A stretch of 49,093 nt of DNA from Paulinella micropora (Eukaryota; Cercozoa; Imbricatea; Euglyphida), in assembly GCA_009731375.1 (NCBI GenBank), contig BJOX01000313.1, forward strand, positions 334,826 to 383,918. The letters are read 5' to 3'. The position numbers and the translations under genes are program-made. Below, piece after piece: positions 1-9,803 of this stretch. Under the pieces are notes generated by a model that saw nothing but the letters and a program-made list of their open reading frames with translations, did not search any database and was not told the origin of the DNA. Positions within the stretch are counted from its first letter, which is position 1. Every line of letters starts with the position of its first letter.

Positions 1-1
1 C

Positions 2-812
2 CAAGTGGTACAGATATTGAGGGATGAGTTGGGATGGTCCTGGCTGGGAGACCAACAGACAAATGCTGCAATCAAAAGGATACAACGCATCCGCAAGTAT
101 GTTTTGCATTACTCCCTGAAATCTGCCTCTGTCACCTCACCGTTAAAGTACACTGTCCGGAACATGCTTCGCATGTACGGATACTTGGATTGGGTGCCGA
201 GTGTCAATCCCGCACACCTAAAGTTCCTGGATGAATCATCATTCAGGAACTATGATTTATATCGGCGCAGAAATAGTAGGTCATCGCGGGGAAGGCGGGT
301 ACGTTAGCAGCCCTCTCACTTGCTATGTAATTAGAAACGCAAATTTGTAATTCATGTAGGTAGTGCTGGGAAGGGACATGTCCGAGCACGTGGATGTAAC
401 GTACAGCGTTACATACCTGACTTCATTAGTACATCCACGCGGTGGCGCTTTACTTTCAGTCAGGTTAGGAAGCAACAATGCAGTTGATTTCTTCAACAGC
501 ATTTTGGATGCTATCGCAAATAATATTTTGGTTCAGGGAGATTTTCTTGTTTTAGACAACGCAAAAATTCATTATGCAGCAGCAATCAGACCGCTTCTCC
601 GCGCTCTTCTGCCCGCGTTCGGCATAACTATGGTATTTTTGCCTGCATACTCTCCTGAATTTAATCCATGTGAGTTAGTGTTTGCAAATGTCAAACAGTT
701 TTTGCGAACTCACAGGGGACAGGGAACTTTTTTGGCTGAAATTTACAGTGCTTTTGCAAACGCAACCAGTTTGCAATCAGTCGCTGCGCAGTACGGACAT
801 TGTATTCCATAA
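2..812 (+). CDS. IS630/Tc1-mariner-type DDE transposase, 5' truncated by window edge
   Basis: This is the 3' part of a cut-and-paste transposase gene. Two reading frames join through a 61-bp intron (299-359, donor GTACGT, acceptor TTCATGTAG): exon 2-298 ends on an Arg codon and exon 360-812 resumes in phase with Val-Val-Leu. Neither frame alone spans the catalytic core. The core shows the family signatures in order: first Asp in FLDESSF (about 228-248), second Asp in VLDNAKIH (about 552-575), and a Glu in YSPEFNPCE (about 648-674). The last two catalytic residues are separated by 38 residues. The upstream part would be the helix-turn-helix DNA-binding region, but it is cut by the window start. 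There is no in-frame stop after splicing, so the copy may be intact. I see no terminal inverted repeat; the 3' flank is AT-rich. The superfamily is secure, the sub-family is not. Confidence 0.8.
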
Positions 813-2365
813 CTTCCGATCATATTGATATTAATATTAATGAATCAGTATTGTTTTAAGTATTATTACAATATTGTATATCAAGTAATTAACATAATCA
901 AACTTAATAATATTAATAACTTAACTAAAACTCAAAATTTCAATAATGTAATATTAATATTAATAATGCTGGTATTATTAATAATATTTATTATTAAATA
1001 TTAATATATAACATAATCAAAAATTTTCGACAAAACTGAAAATTTCATTCAAAACCAAAAAAATTAATGAAAAATGAAATTTCAACCAAAACCAAAAAAA
1101 TGGTCCAAAAACCAAGTGAAATCCGATTTTTTTTGTTGTCTTGAATGTCAACAGCAATAGTTCAAGAGTCCATTGCGGGCACAGCAGTGGCAGGAATTGC
1201 TTCTTGGAAAAAAGATTCCCCGGTGACCGGGTTGTGGCTGTGTGCTTACTGCCAGTGAATAAGCTCATTTTTCCTGACCCTGGCCTGTGTTTTCCTCAAG
1301 TTGTCCACAACTTGAATTTACCGCAACGTGTGTTTTACCGTCCGGGAAATAGGTGGAAAAGCCTCTGATAATAAAATGTGAAAAATACAAGTCAACTTTT
1401 CAACTTGTTGAACTTGAAAAGAACTTTGACTTGATAGTTTGAAGTCATTTCTGAACGAAATTTATGATCGAAAACTAGCTAGTTAGCTTAGTGAAGTCGA
1501 AACGTTGTGCAGAGAATCTAACTAACGGGCCGGTCAAAAACAGTAAAATGATGTCAACGGTAGTCTAGTGGTTTTGGCCGGCGTTAAAGTGCTCAGTCTG
1601 ATAATTCAATCCACTCCGCTAGTAACCCAATCCTCAGGCTACTCTTATATAAATATTAATATTTACAATAATGAAGGTCGGCAAAGATGGTGGAAAATGT
1701 GGGAGACTAGCGTAGCCCAACCAAGGCAAACACCAGCCAATTCCCGTTGTCCGGCCTAACGATAATATATTCCGGTCTAAAAAGTGTAACGACCACTTCT
1801 AAGTAATATTATCGTTACCCGGTTAAGAAGGTTATTATATAATATTACAATAACAGCCTCTTGATGTTTCTGGACTGACACAGGGTATATATTAAAGTAG
1901 CACATATTCACCTATCTGCGCCTTCATGTGGCATTCCTATTTAATAACCTCCCATTATTAGCGTTGACCAGAATTTAAAATTGTACATGTAGTAGCAGTT
2001 TAGAGGCTGGGGAAAAGGTTATTGCGAAATTTGTCGTTTTTCCAGTGACGGGGAATTTATGACCAAATAGCGGGAAATGCAACTATGAGTTACATCATGC
2101 AACTACGGGTTACATCTTGCTGTGCTTTTTAGGCATTTGTGCAGGATGCGGACAAATGAATTCAGTCATTTCCTGACCCGGTCAAGTGAGCGCTCCGTTT
2201 TCCGAGTTATCACCTGCCCTGTTGTTTGCGTTCAGGATTTGCTTCCCTTTCCTCTTAAGAAGTAGAGGCTAGCTCTGAACCTGTTGTTTTCTGTTATTAA
2301 ATTATCTTTCATTGAGCTTGTAAGGAGTGACTAAATGTCTCATCACAGCTAATTCTAATTCGCGT
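813..2365. other. AT-rich non-coding stretch
   Basis: I see no gene here. The first 200 bases are dense in TTAATATTAAT-like palindromes. A 12-bp inverted repeat, TAACGATAATAT at 1757-1768 against ATATTATCGTTA at 1806-1817, could form a small hairpin or mark the end of a non-autonomous element. The short open frames have no family resemblance. Confidence 0.5.
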
Positions 2366-2397
2366 GGGGTACGTACAATTGCAGGGCAGTGGTTCCC

Positions 2398-2429
<32 letters not shown>

Positions 2430-2451
2430 CCGGCCCCCCCCNNNNNNNNNN

Positions 2452-2504
<53 letters not shown>

Positions 2505-2996
2505 GCCCCCCGGACCCACCCTTCACCGACGACAGGGTACGTTCAATTGCCTGAACTACCAGCAGAACTGAAGTGTAAGCTCTGGTGGCACAAAAACCGA
2601 AAATCTCTGGTTTTTGCGCTACCAGGCACTAATTTTTTTGATCTCCGGAGAGAGCTCACAGGGAGGTGTCGGGTACACCAAACATCACCATCAAACTCAC
2701 TCTAGTGTGCGCGAACGGCGCCTGGAGGCGCAAAAACATTGATTTTCTAGTTTTTACGCCACCCGACACTACAATGTTTATATTACACGAAACATTAGCC
2801 GCTAAATCCCTCTGGTGTGCGCAAACGGCGCCTGGTGGCACAAGACCTTAACTTTCTGGTTTGGGTGCCACCCGCTACCAAAGCTGGTACGTACAATTGC
2901 AGTGCTTGGGTTCCCGGGGGGACGGCCCCCCGGACCGCCCCTTCCCCGTCGACAGGGTACGTTCAATTGCCGGAGGCACCGGCAAGTACTCCCAAA
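2366..2996 (+). repeat. Composite short-repeat block (GC-hairpin unit, GGTGGCACAAAAACC hairpin unit, GC-hairpin unit)
   Basis: Two sub-repeats alternate. The GC-hairpin unit runs from GTACGTACAATTGC through a self-complementary GTTCCCGGGGG...CCCCCCGGA core and a GTCGAC site to GTACGTTCAATTGC; one copy starts at 2369 and another at 2887. The first copy has expanded into a G homopolymer (about 2399-2503) broken by an assembly gap at 2442-2451. Between them, 2575-2880 holds two hairpin units in which GGTGGCACAAAAACC-like arms face GGTTTTTGTGCC-like arms around a GGCGCC core. The same units recur at 4.7, 6.5, 7.3, 45.9 and 47.9 kb. Confidence 0.7.
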
Positions 2997-3155
2997 CAAA
3001 AGTAATTTTGGCATTCAGGACACTCCCCTAACGCAAATATTTGCGTGAACTCCAAAAAAACTATATCAGCATCAACATCGAGTCTGGGGCTAGCCACCCT
3101 GTCAATATGGTTCACACACACCATGATTTATTCCGACTAGGGTACAGAAAATAGG

Positions 3156-3212
<57 letters not shown>

Positions 3213-3214
3213 CA

Positions 3215-3253
<39 letters not shown>

Positions 3254-3531
3254 NNNNNNNNNNGAGTCTGATGGTAGCCACCCTGTCAGTATGAGCTCCC
3301 AACTACAGGTTCACACAAACCAGGATTTATTCCGACAGGGGTGCGAAAAAAAAACAAGGAATTTTGAAATTCAGGACACTCCCATAACGCAGATATTTGC
3401 GTGAATTCCAAAAAAATCATATCAGCATCAACATCGATGGCCTGGGGCTAGCCGCACTACAAATATGAGCTCCAAACTCCTCCTGGTTCACAAAAACCAT
3501 GATTTATTCCGACAAGGGTGCGGAAAAGGGG
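2997..3531 (+). repeat. Palindrome-centred repeat family, two plus-strand copies with a poly(A) tract between
   Basis: The unit contains GGCATTCAGGACACTCCCCT, the palindrome ACGCAAATATTTGCGT (3031-3046 perfect; 3387-3402 one mismatch), then ATCAGCATCAACATCGAGTC and GCTAGCCACCCTGTCA, ending near CATGATTTATTCCGACA. A poly(A) run of about 97 nt with a CCC interruption (3157-3253) and a 10-N gap (3254-3263) separate the copies. A G-rich then C-rich tail (3521-3591) leads into (AAT)n, the same exit seen at 8.0, 45.0 and 47.5 kb. Confidence 0.75.
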
Positions 3532-3589
3532 GTGGGGGTACACAATTTCCATTTAACCCCCCACCCCCTACTCCCAACATCTTTCATGG

Positions 3590-3663
<74 letters not shown>

Positions 3664-3664
<1 letters not shown>

Positions 3665-3895
3665 GTGCTTCTCTGTCAATGGCTGATGCAAATCTGCACA
3701 TGCGCCTCCATCGTCTCACCCGTGAGGGGAGTACGAAGAATTGACGATAGGCTCTAATGACACCCCCGAAAGGGCAGTTCCAACACTTCCAGACGGATCG
3801 GTATGTACAATGAAAATACTGGTGGCACCGACGGGAATCGAACTGGCGACAGGGCCCAGATGGTAGAACTTGACCACTGGGCTATCACGGTGTCC
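3664..3895 (-). mobile_element. tRNA-derived SINE, full-length, minus strand
   Basis: Read on the minus strand it starts GGACACCGTGATAGCCCAGTGG, whose TAGCCCAGTGG matches the RNA polymerase III A box. AGTTCGATTCC about 35 nt later matches the B box, and the tRNA-like head ends GGTGCCACCA. A roughly 155-bp tRNA-unrelated body follows and ends GAGAAGCACT before an (ATT)n tail. The tRNA head has mismatches in the acceptor and T stems, so it is a SINE promoter rather than a working tRNA. (AAT)n lies on both sides. Confidence 0.85.
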
Positions 3896-3927
<32 letters not shown>

Positions 3928-3987
3928 TAATAATAAGTATAATAATAATAATTATAATAATAATAATTTTAATAACTTTAATAATAC

Positions 3988-4051
<64 letters not shown>

Positions 4052-4368
4052 TTTACTATATCTGAGGCGTACTGATGCAGCTCATGGCATATCCTCAACG
4101 GACATAAGCCTCCAATACCCTTGTTCGAGGTCCTCCACCCCCCCGTGTCAGTCTCTCGCCTGATGATCGGGGCCACCGATGGAGCTCCTGAGGGCAAGAC
4201 TGCACTAAGCCGAGGTTATTCCGCAGTCCCAGCAACCTCTTGCAAGACGTCACCGAATGTGCAAGTGCATACACCAAGCGCGGTTGCTAGAGCTGCCTCG
4301 AATAATAATAATAATAAATCTGGTGTCTGCTGGGTCCTGGGCTATCAACCAGCATATGCGGAGTTTAA
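3896..4368 (+). repeat. (AAT)n block enclosing a ~250-bp dispersed repeat
   Basis: (AAT)n runs at 3896-4050 bracket a repeat at 4051-4300 that begins ATTTACTATATCTGAGGCG and ends GAGCTGCCTCG, again followed by (AAT)n. Partial copies start the same way at 5064 and 38417, each cut by a gap. It contains CTTGTTCGAGGTCC, which only loosely resembles a polymerase III B box, so SINE status is uncertain. Confidence 0.6.
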
Positions 4369-4386
4369 NNNNNNNNNNATAATAAT

Positions 4387-4537
4387 AGTGCTTCTCTGTC
4401 AATGGCTGATGCAAATCTGCACATGCGCCTCCATCGTCTCACCCGTGAGGGGAGAACGAAGAATTGACGATAGGCTCTAATGACACCCCCGCACGGGCAG
4501 TTCCAACACTTCCAGACGGGCCGGTATGTTCAATGAA
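4387..4537 (-). mobile_element. tRNA-derived SINE, body only (head lost in gap)
   Basis: This matches the 3' body of the SINE at 3664-3895 on the minus strand. The tRNA-like head is missing because of the 10-N gap at 4538-4547. Confidence 0.8.
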
Positions 4538-4547
4538 NNNNNNNNNN

Positions 4548-4935
4548 CCCTCGTCGGAATAAATCATGGTGTGTGTGTACCAGGAGGAGTTGGGTGCTCA
4601 TATTGACAGGGTGGCTAGCCCCAGACTCGATGTTGATGCTGATATAGTTTTTTTTGGAATTCACGCAAATATTTGCGTTAGGGAAGTGTCCTGAATGCGA
4701 AAATTCCTTGTTTTTTTGGGAGTACTTGCCGGTACCTCCTGCAATTGAACGTACCCTGTCGACGGGGAGGGGGGGGTCCGGGGGGCCCTTTCCCCGGGAA
4801 CCCAAGCCCGGCGATTGTACTACACGTTTTGGTCGCGGGTGGCACCCAAACCAGAAAATTGAGGTCTTTGTGCCACCAGGCGCCGTTTGCGTACACCAAA
4901 GGGATTTAGCGGCTGATACTTGGTGTATCTGACAC
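4548..4935 (-). repeat. Palindrome repeat, GC-hairpin and GGCGCC hairpin units, inverted orientation
   Basis: The composite of 2.4-3.2 kb is present in reverse order: palindrome unit (ACGCAAATATTTGCGT at 4663-4678), GC-hairpin unit (GCAATTGAACGTAC at 4741), then the GGCGCC unit (about 4830-4925). The conserved order suggests these modules travel together. Confidence 0.7.
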
Positions 4936-4980
4936 TTCTTGATGAGCTCTCTTCGAAAATATAAAATTGTGGTGCCGGGT

Positions 4981-5023
4981 GGCCCAGATGGTAGAACTTG
5001 ACCACTGGGCTATCACGGTGTCC
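4981..5023 (-). mobile_element. SINE head fragment (A-box part)
   Basis: Forty-three bases identical to the 5' end of the SINE, including the A-box-like TAGCCCAGTGG on the minus strand. The fragment joins the GGCGCC hairpin repeat on one side and (AAT)n on the other. Confidence 0.75.
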
Positions 5024-5063
5024 AAATAATATAATAATAATAATAATAATAATATAATAATAC

Positions 5064-5151
5064 TATATCTGAGGCGTACTGATGCAGCTAATGGCATATC
5101 CTCAACGGACATAAGCCTCCAATACCCTTGTTCGAGGTCCTCCACCCCCCC
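5064..5151 (+). repeat. Partial copy of the 4051-4300 repeat
   Basis: It starts CTATATCTGAGGCGTACTGA, follows the 4051-4300 repeat closely, and is cut by the large gap that follows. Confidence 0.75.
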
Positions 5152-6044
5152 NNNNNNNNNNNNNNNNNNNNNNNNNNNNNNNNNNNNNNNNNNNNNNNNN
5201 NNNNNNNNNNNNNNNNNNNNNNNNNNNNNNNNNNNNNNNNNNNNNNNNNNNNNNNNNNNNNNNNNNNNNNNNNNNNNNNNNNNNNNNNNNNNNNNNNNNN
5301 NNNNNNNNNNNNNNNNNNNNNNNNNNNNNNNNNNNNNNNNNNNNNNNNNNNNNNNNNNNNNNNNNNNNNNNNNNNNNNNNNNNNNNNNNNNNNNNNNNNN
5401 NNNNNNNNNNNNNNNNNNNNNNNNNNNNNNNNNNNNNNNNNNNNNNNNNNNNNNNNNNNNNNNNNNNNNNNNNNNNNNNNNNNNNNNNNNNNNNNNNNNN
5501 NNNNNNNNNNNNNNNNNNNNNNNNNNNNNNNNNNNNNNNNNNNNNNNNNNNNNNNNNNNNNNNNNNNNNNNNNNNNNNNNNNNNNNNNNNNNNNNNNNNN
5601 NNNNNNNNNNNNNNNNNNNNNNNNNNNNNNNNNNNNNNNNNNNNNNNNNNNNNNNNNNNNNNNNNNNNNNNNNNNNNNNNNNNNNNNNNNNNNNNNNNNN
5701 NNNNNNNNNNNNNNNNNNNNNNNNNNNNNNNNNNNNNNNNNNNNNNNNNNNNNNNNNNNNNNNNNNNNNNNNNNNNNNNNNNNNNNNNNNNNNNNNNNNN
5801 NNNNNNNNNNNNNNNNNNNNNNNNNNNNNNNNNNNNNNNNNNNNNNNNNNNNNNNNNNNNNNNNNNNNNNNNNNNNNNNNNNNNNNNNNNNNNNNNNNNN
5901 NNNNNNNNNNNNNNNNNNNNNNNNNNNNNNNNNNNNNNNNNNNNNNNNNNNNNNNNNNNNNNNNNNNNNNNNNNNNNNNNNNNNNNNNNNNNNNNNNNNN
6001 NNNNNNNNNNNNNNNNNNNNNNNNNNNNNNNNNNNNNNNNNNNN
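5152..6044. other. Assembly gap (893 N)
   Basis: No sequence. Open frames running across it are artefacts. Confidence 0.99.
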
Positions 6045-6203
6045 ATTGCTGAGCCAAAAGGCCATGTGCATCCAGTCCTCAATTCCATAAGGAAAGTCTC
6101 CACACCAATCGGTGGAATAAAGGAAGTGACGGCATAGAACATTACTCTAGGAGCTTTATACCAATCAGCCCATGGAAAGGACCGATGGCCTATGTACTCC
6201 CTA

Positions 6204-6243
<40 letters not shown>

Positions 6244-6409
6244 GTGTATCTCCTGCCAATTGCTGAGCCAAAAGGCCATGTGCATCCAGTCCTCAATTCC
6301 ATAAGGAAAGTCTCCACACCAATCGGTGGAATAAAGGAAGTGACGGCATAGAACATTACTCTAGGAGCTTTATACCAATCAGCCCATGGAAAGGACCGAT
6401 GGCCTATGC

Positions 6410-6410
<1 letters not shown>
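6045..6410. repeat. Two tandem ~165-bp units separated by (AAT)n
   Basis: Near-identical units at 6045-6203 (start lost in gap) and 6243-6410 are split by (AAT)n. On the minus strand the second unit starts near CATAGGCCATCGGTCCTTTC and ends GGAGATACACT before (ATT)n. That end resembles the SINE end GAGAAGCACT-(ATT)n. I see no tRNA-like boxes. Confidence 0.75.
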
Positions 6411-6447
<37 letters not shown>

Positions 6448-6900
6448 CCCCCCCCTCTTCCCAAGGTCGCAATTCCTCTCATTCTCACACGCACAACTTT
6501 TACAGTCTGGGAGCAATCTCAGCCATTCATTTTGGTGCCGGCAAATTCGCTTCGGGTACGTACAATTGCGGGGCTGGGTTCCCGGGGGAGGGCCCCCCGG
6601 AACCCCCCTTTCCACAGTCGACAGGGTACGTTCGATTGCAGGAGGTAACCGGCATAAACCCTTCCGGCACAACTCTTACAGCCTTGGAGCATTCTCAGCC
6701 ATTCATTTTAGTGCCGGCTGATTCGCGTGGGGTACGTACAATTGCCGGGCTGGGGTTCCCGGGGGGAGGGCCCCGGACCCCGACTGTCCTGAATGCCAAA
6801 TTCCTTGTTTTTTTTCGCACCTCCGTCGGAATAAATCATGGTTTGTGGGGACCAGGAGTTATGAGTTGGCGTCACAGTTTAACGCCTTGAGGCCATTGGG
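6411..6900 (+). repeat. Alternating GC-hairpin units and GCCATTCATTTTGGTGCCGG units
   Basis: (AAT)n is followed by two rounds of a roughly 80-bp unit (CATTCTCAGCCATTCATTTT, then GTGCCGGC) joined to the GC-hairpin unit at 6556 and 6732. A truncated palindrome-family fragment and (AAT)n close the block. The same alternation appears inverted at 45.95-46.75 kb. Confidence 0.65.
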
Positions 6901-6904
6901 CTGA

Positions 6905-6980
<76 letters not shown>

Positions 6981-6981
<1 letters not shown>

Positions 6982-7212
6982 GTGCTTCTCTGTCAATGGC
7001 TGATGCAAATCTGCACATGCGCCTCCATCGTCTCACCCGTGAGGGGAGTACGAAGAATTGACGATAAGCTCTAATGACACCCCCGCAAGGGCAGTTCCAA
7101 CACTTCCAGACGGACCGGTATGTTCAATGAAAATACTGGTGGCACCGACGGGAATCGAACTGGCGACAGGGCCCAGATGGTAGAACTTGACCACTGAGCT
7201 ATCACGGTGTCC
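6981..7212 (-). mobile_element. tRNA-derived SINE, full-length, minus strand
   Basis: A 232-bp copy with A box, B box, GGTGCCACCA end and body as at 3664-3895, with (AAT)n runs on both sides (6908-6980 and 7213-7281). Confidence 0.85.
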
Positions 7213-7273
<61 letters not shown>

Positions 7274-7329
7274 TAATAATAGGGGCTGCGCCAACACCTG
7301 AAATGATGGTTTGCGGTGCGCTTCGCGCA

Positions 7330-8097
7330 CTCCCCCTCGGGCTGGTGTCCCCGGGGGGAGGGCCCCCGGACCTCCCTTCCCCGTCGACAGGGTACGTTCA
7401 ATTGCTGATAGTACCAGCAGAACGCAAGTGTAAGCTCTGGTGGCACAAAAACCTAAAATCTCTGGTTTTTGTGCAACCCGGCACCAAATTTTTTGGATCT
7501 CCGAAGAGAGCTCACCGAGAGGTGTCGGGTACACCAAACTTCAGCCTCAAACTCCCTCTGGTGTGCGCGAACGGCGCCTGGTGGCGTAAAAACCTGGATT
7601 TTCTGGGTTTACGCCCTGTCGCCAGTTCGATTCCCGTGCAGAAAATAGGCTTAAAAAAACAAGGAATTTTTGCATTCAGGACACTCCCCTAACGCAAATA
7701 TTTGCGTGAATTCCAAGAAATATATCAGCATCAACATCGAGTCTGGGGCTAGCCACCCTGTCATTATGAGCTCCCAACTGCTCCTGGTTCGCACAAACCA
7801 CGACTTATTCCCACAGGGTGCGAAAAAAAAAATGAAGGAATTTTGGCATTCAGGACGCTCCCCCTAACGCCAAAATTTGCGTGAATTCCAAAAAAATCAT
7901 ATCAGCATCAACATCGAGTCTGGGGCTAGCCACCCTGCAACTATGAGCTCCAAACTCCTCGCTCCCACAAACCATGATTTATTCCTACAGGGGTGTGGAA
8001 ATGTGTGTGTGTGTGTGTGTGGGGGGGGGGGGTACACAATTTCCATTTCCCCCCTCCCCCCAAACCCCCCACCCCCTTCTCCCAACACCTTTCAGGG

Positions 8098-8100
<3 letters not shown>
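7330..8100 (+). repeat. Composite repeat block with two palindrome-family copies
   Basis: Order: GC-hairpin unit (about 7345-7410), GGCGCC hairpin unit (7430-7610), a 24-bp fragment carrying the SINE B box (7613-7636), then palindrome copies centred at 7692-7707 (perfect) and 7867-7882 (imperfect). A (GT)n/G-run and C-rich tail (8000-8095) lead into (AAT)n. The embedded SINE scrap shows recombination between families. Confidence 0.7.
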
Positions 8101-8147
<47 letters not shown>

Positions 8148-8148
<1 letters not shown>

Positions 8149-8363
8149 GTGCTTCTCTGTCAATGGCTGATGCNNNNNNNNNNNNNNNNNNNNNNNNNNN
8201 NNNNNNNNNNNNNNNNNNNNNNNNNNNNNNNNNNNNNNNNNNNNNNNNNNNNNNNNNNNNNNNNNNNNNNNNNNNNNNNNNNNNNNCTGGTGGCACCGAC
8301 GGGAATCGAACTGGCGACAGGGCCCAGATGGTAGAACTTGACCACTGGGCTATCACGGTGTCC
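8148..8363 (-). mobile_element. tRNA-derived SINE, minus strand, with internal gap
   Basis: Both ends match the family, but the middle is lost in an N run (8174-8286). It is head-to-tail with the next copy across a short (AAT)n. Confidence 0.8.
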
Positions 8364-8364
8364 C

Positions 8365-8398
<34 letters not shown>

Positions 8399-8409
8399 GT
8401 AAGAATAAT

Positions 8410-8641
8410 AGTGCTTCTCTGTCAATGGCTGATGCAAATCTGCACATGCGCCTCCATCGTCTCACCCGTGAGGGGAGTACGAAGAATTAACGATAGGCTC
8501 TAATGACACCCCCGAAAGGGCAGTTCCAACACTTCCAGACGGACCGGTATGTTCAATGAAAATACTGGTGGCACCGACTGGAATCGAACTGGCGACAGGG
8601 CCCAGATGGTAGAACTTGACCACTGGGCTATCACGGTGTCC
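8410..8641 (-). mobile_element. tRNA-derived SINE, full-length, minus strand
   Basis: Complete copy with A and B boxes. With 8148-8363 it forms a two-unit SINE array with (AAT)n between and on both sides. Confidence 0.85.
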
Positions 8642-8723
<82 letters not shown>

Positions 8724-9072
8724 GAAGAAGAAGAAGAAGAAGAAAAAGGAGGCAAGAAAAGAATGCCATCGGAGAAGAAGAAGAAAAAGAAGAAGAAGAA
8801 GGAGAAGAAGTAGAAGGAGGAGGAGGAGGAAGAAGAAGAAGAAGAAGAAGAAGAAGAAGAAGAAGAAGAAGAAGAAGAAGAAGAAGAAGGAGGAGGAGGA
8901 GGAGGAGGAAGAAGGCATGTATACATACATACACACATGCATACATACAGAATATCTTTCGTTTCTCTGCTTTGGCAGCTAAAGAATTTAATTGATATTT
9001 AAAAAATAATAATAATAATAATATTGATGAAGCAACCATTAAACCTCTTGCCTCCTCCCTTTCTTGTAACTT

Positions 9073-9103
<31 letters not shown>

Positions 9104-9621
9104 CACTACTACTACTACTACTACTACTAAGCTACTACTATTACTACTACTACTACTACTACTACTACTAGTACTAGCTACTAAGGTACTACTATTACTA
9201 CTACTACTACTGCTACTACTAGTACTAGCTACTAATGTTCTTTTCCTTCTTATTCTTCTCCTTCTCAGCTTTTTCTTATCTTGTTTTCCTGCTCCCCCCC
9301 CCCCTGCCCCAACACACAAACATGCCTTCTTCTTCTTCTTCTTCTTGTTCTTCTTCTTCTTCTTCTTCTTCTTCCTTTCCTCGTCTAATGTATGTATTTG
9401 TGTATCTATGGATCTATGTACGTATGTTTATGTATGTATGTATGTATGTATGTATGTGTGTGTGCATGTATGTGCATGCATGTAGTATATATGTATGTAT
9501 GTATGTATGTAAATGTATGTATGTATGTATGTATGTCTGGATGGATGGATAAATGTCTACATGCATTCATGTATGTATGTATGTATGTATGTATGATTGG
9601 AGGAGAGAAATAAAGGAAAAG

Positions 9622-9670
<49 letters not shown>
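8642..9670. repeat. Microsatellite cluster: (AAT), (AAG/AGG), (CTA), (TTC), (TATG), (GA)
   Basis: Successive blocks: (AAT)n 8642-8723, (GAA/GGA)n 8724-8915, (CTA)n 9077-9235, (TTC)n 9322-9375, (TATG)n 9390-9595 and (GA)n 9625-9667. No coding signal; the long Arg-, Ser- or Leu-rich frames come from the repeats. Confidence 0.9.
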
Positions 9671-9671
<1 letters not shown>

Positions 9672-9803
9672 ACAAGGACAAATTAAGCTGACCGGGGAAA
9701 ATTTGAGCTGACCGGGAAATAATACTCTCTCGCCGGTGATCACAAGTGCAAAAATCCCAACTTCAAAAATCTATAATCACTCACTTGGCCTGTATGCAGG
9801 ATA

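Noticed and set aside
4906-6271. Open frames of 320-389 codons
   Set aside because: They exist only because an 893-N gap contains no stop codon.
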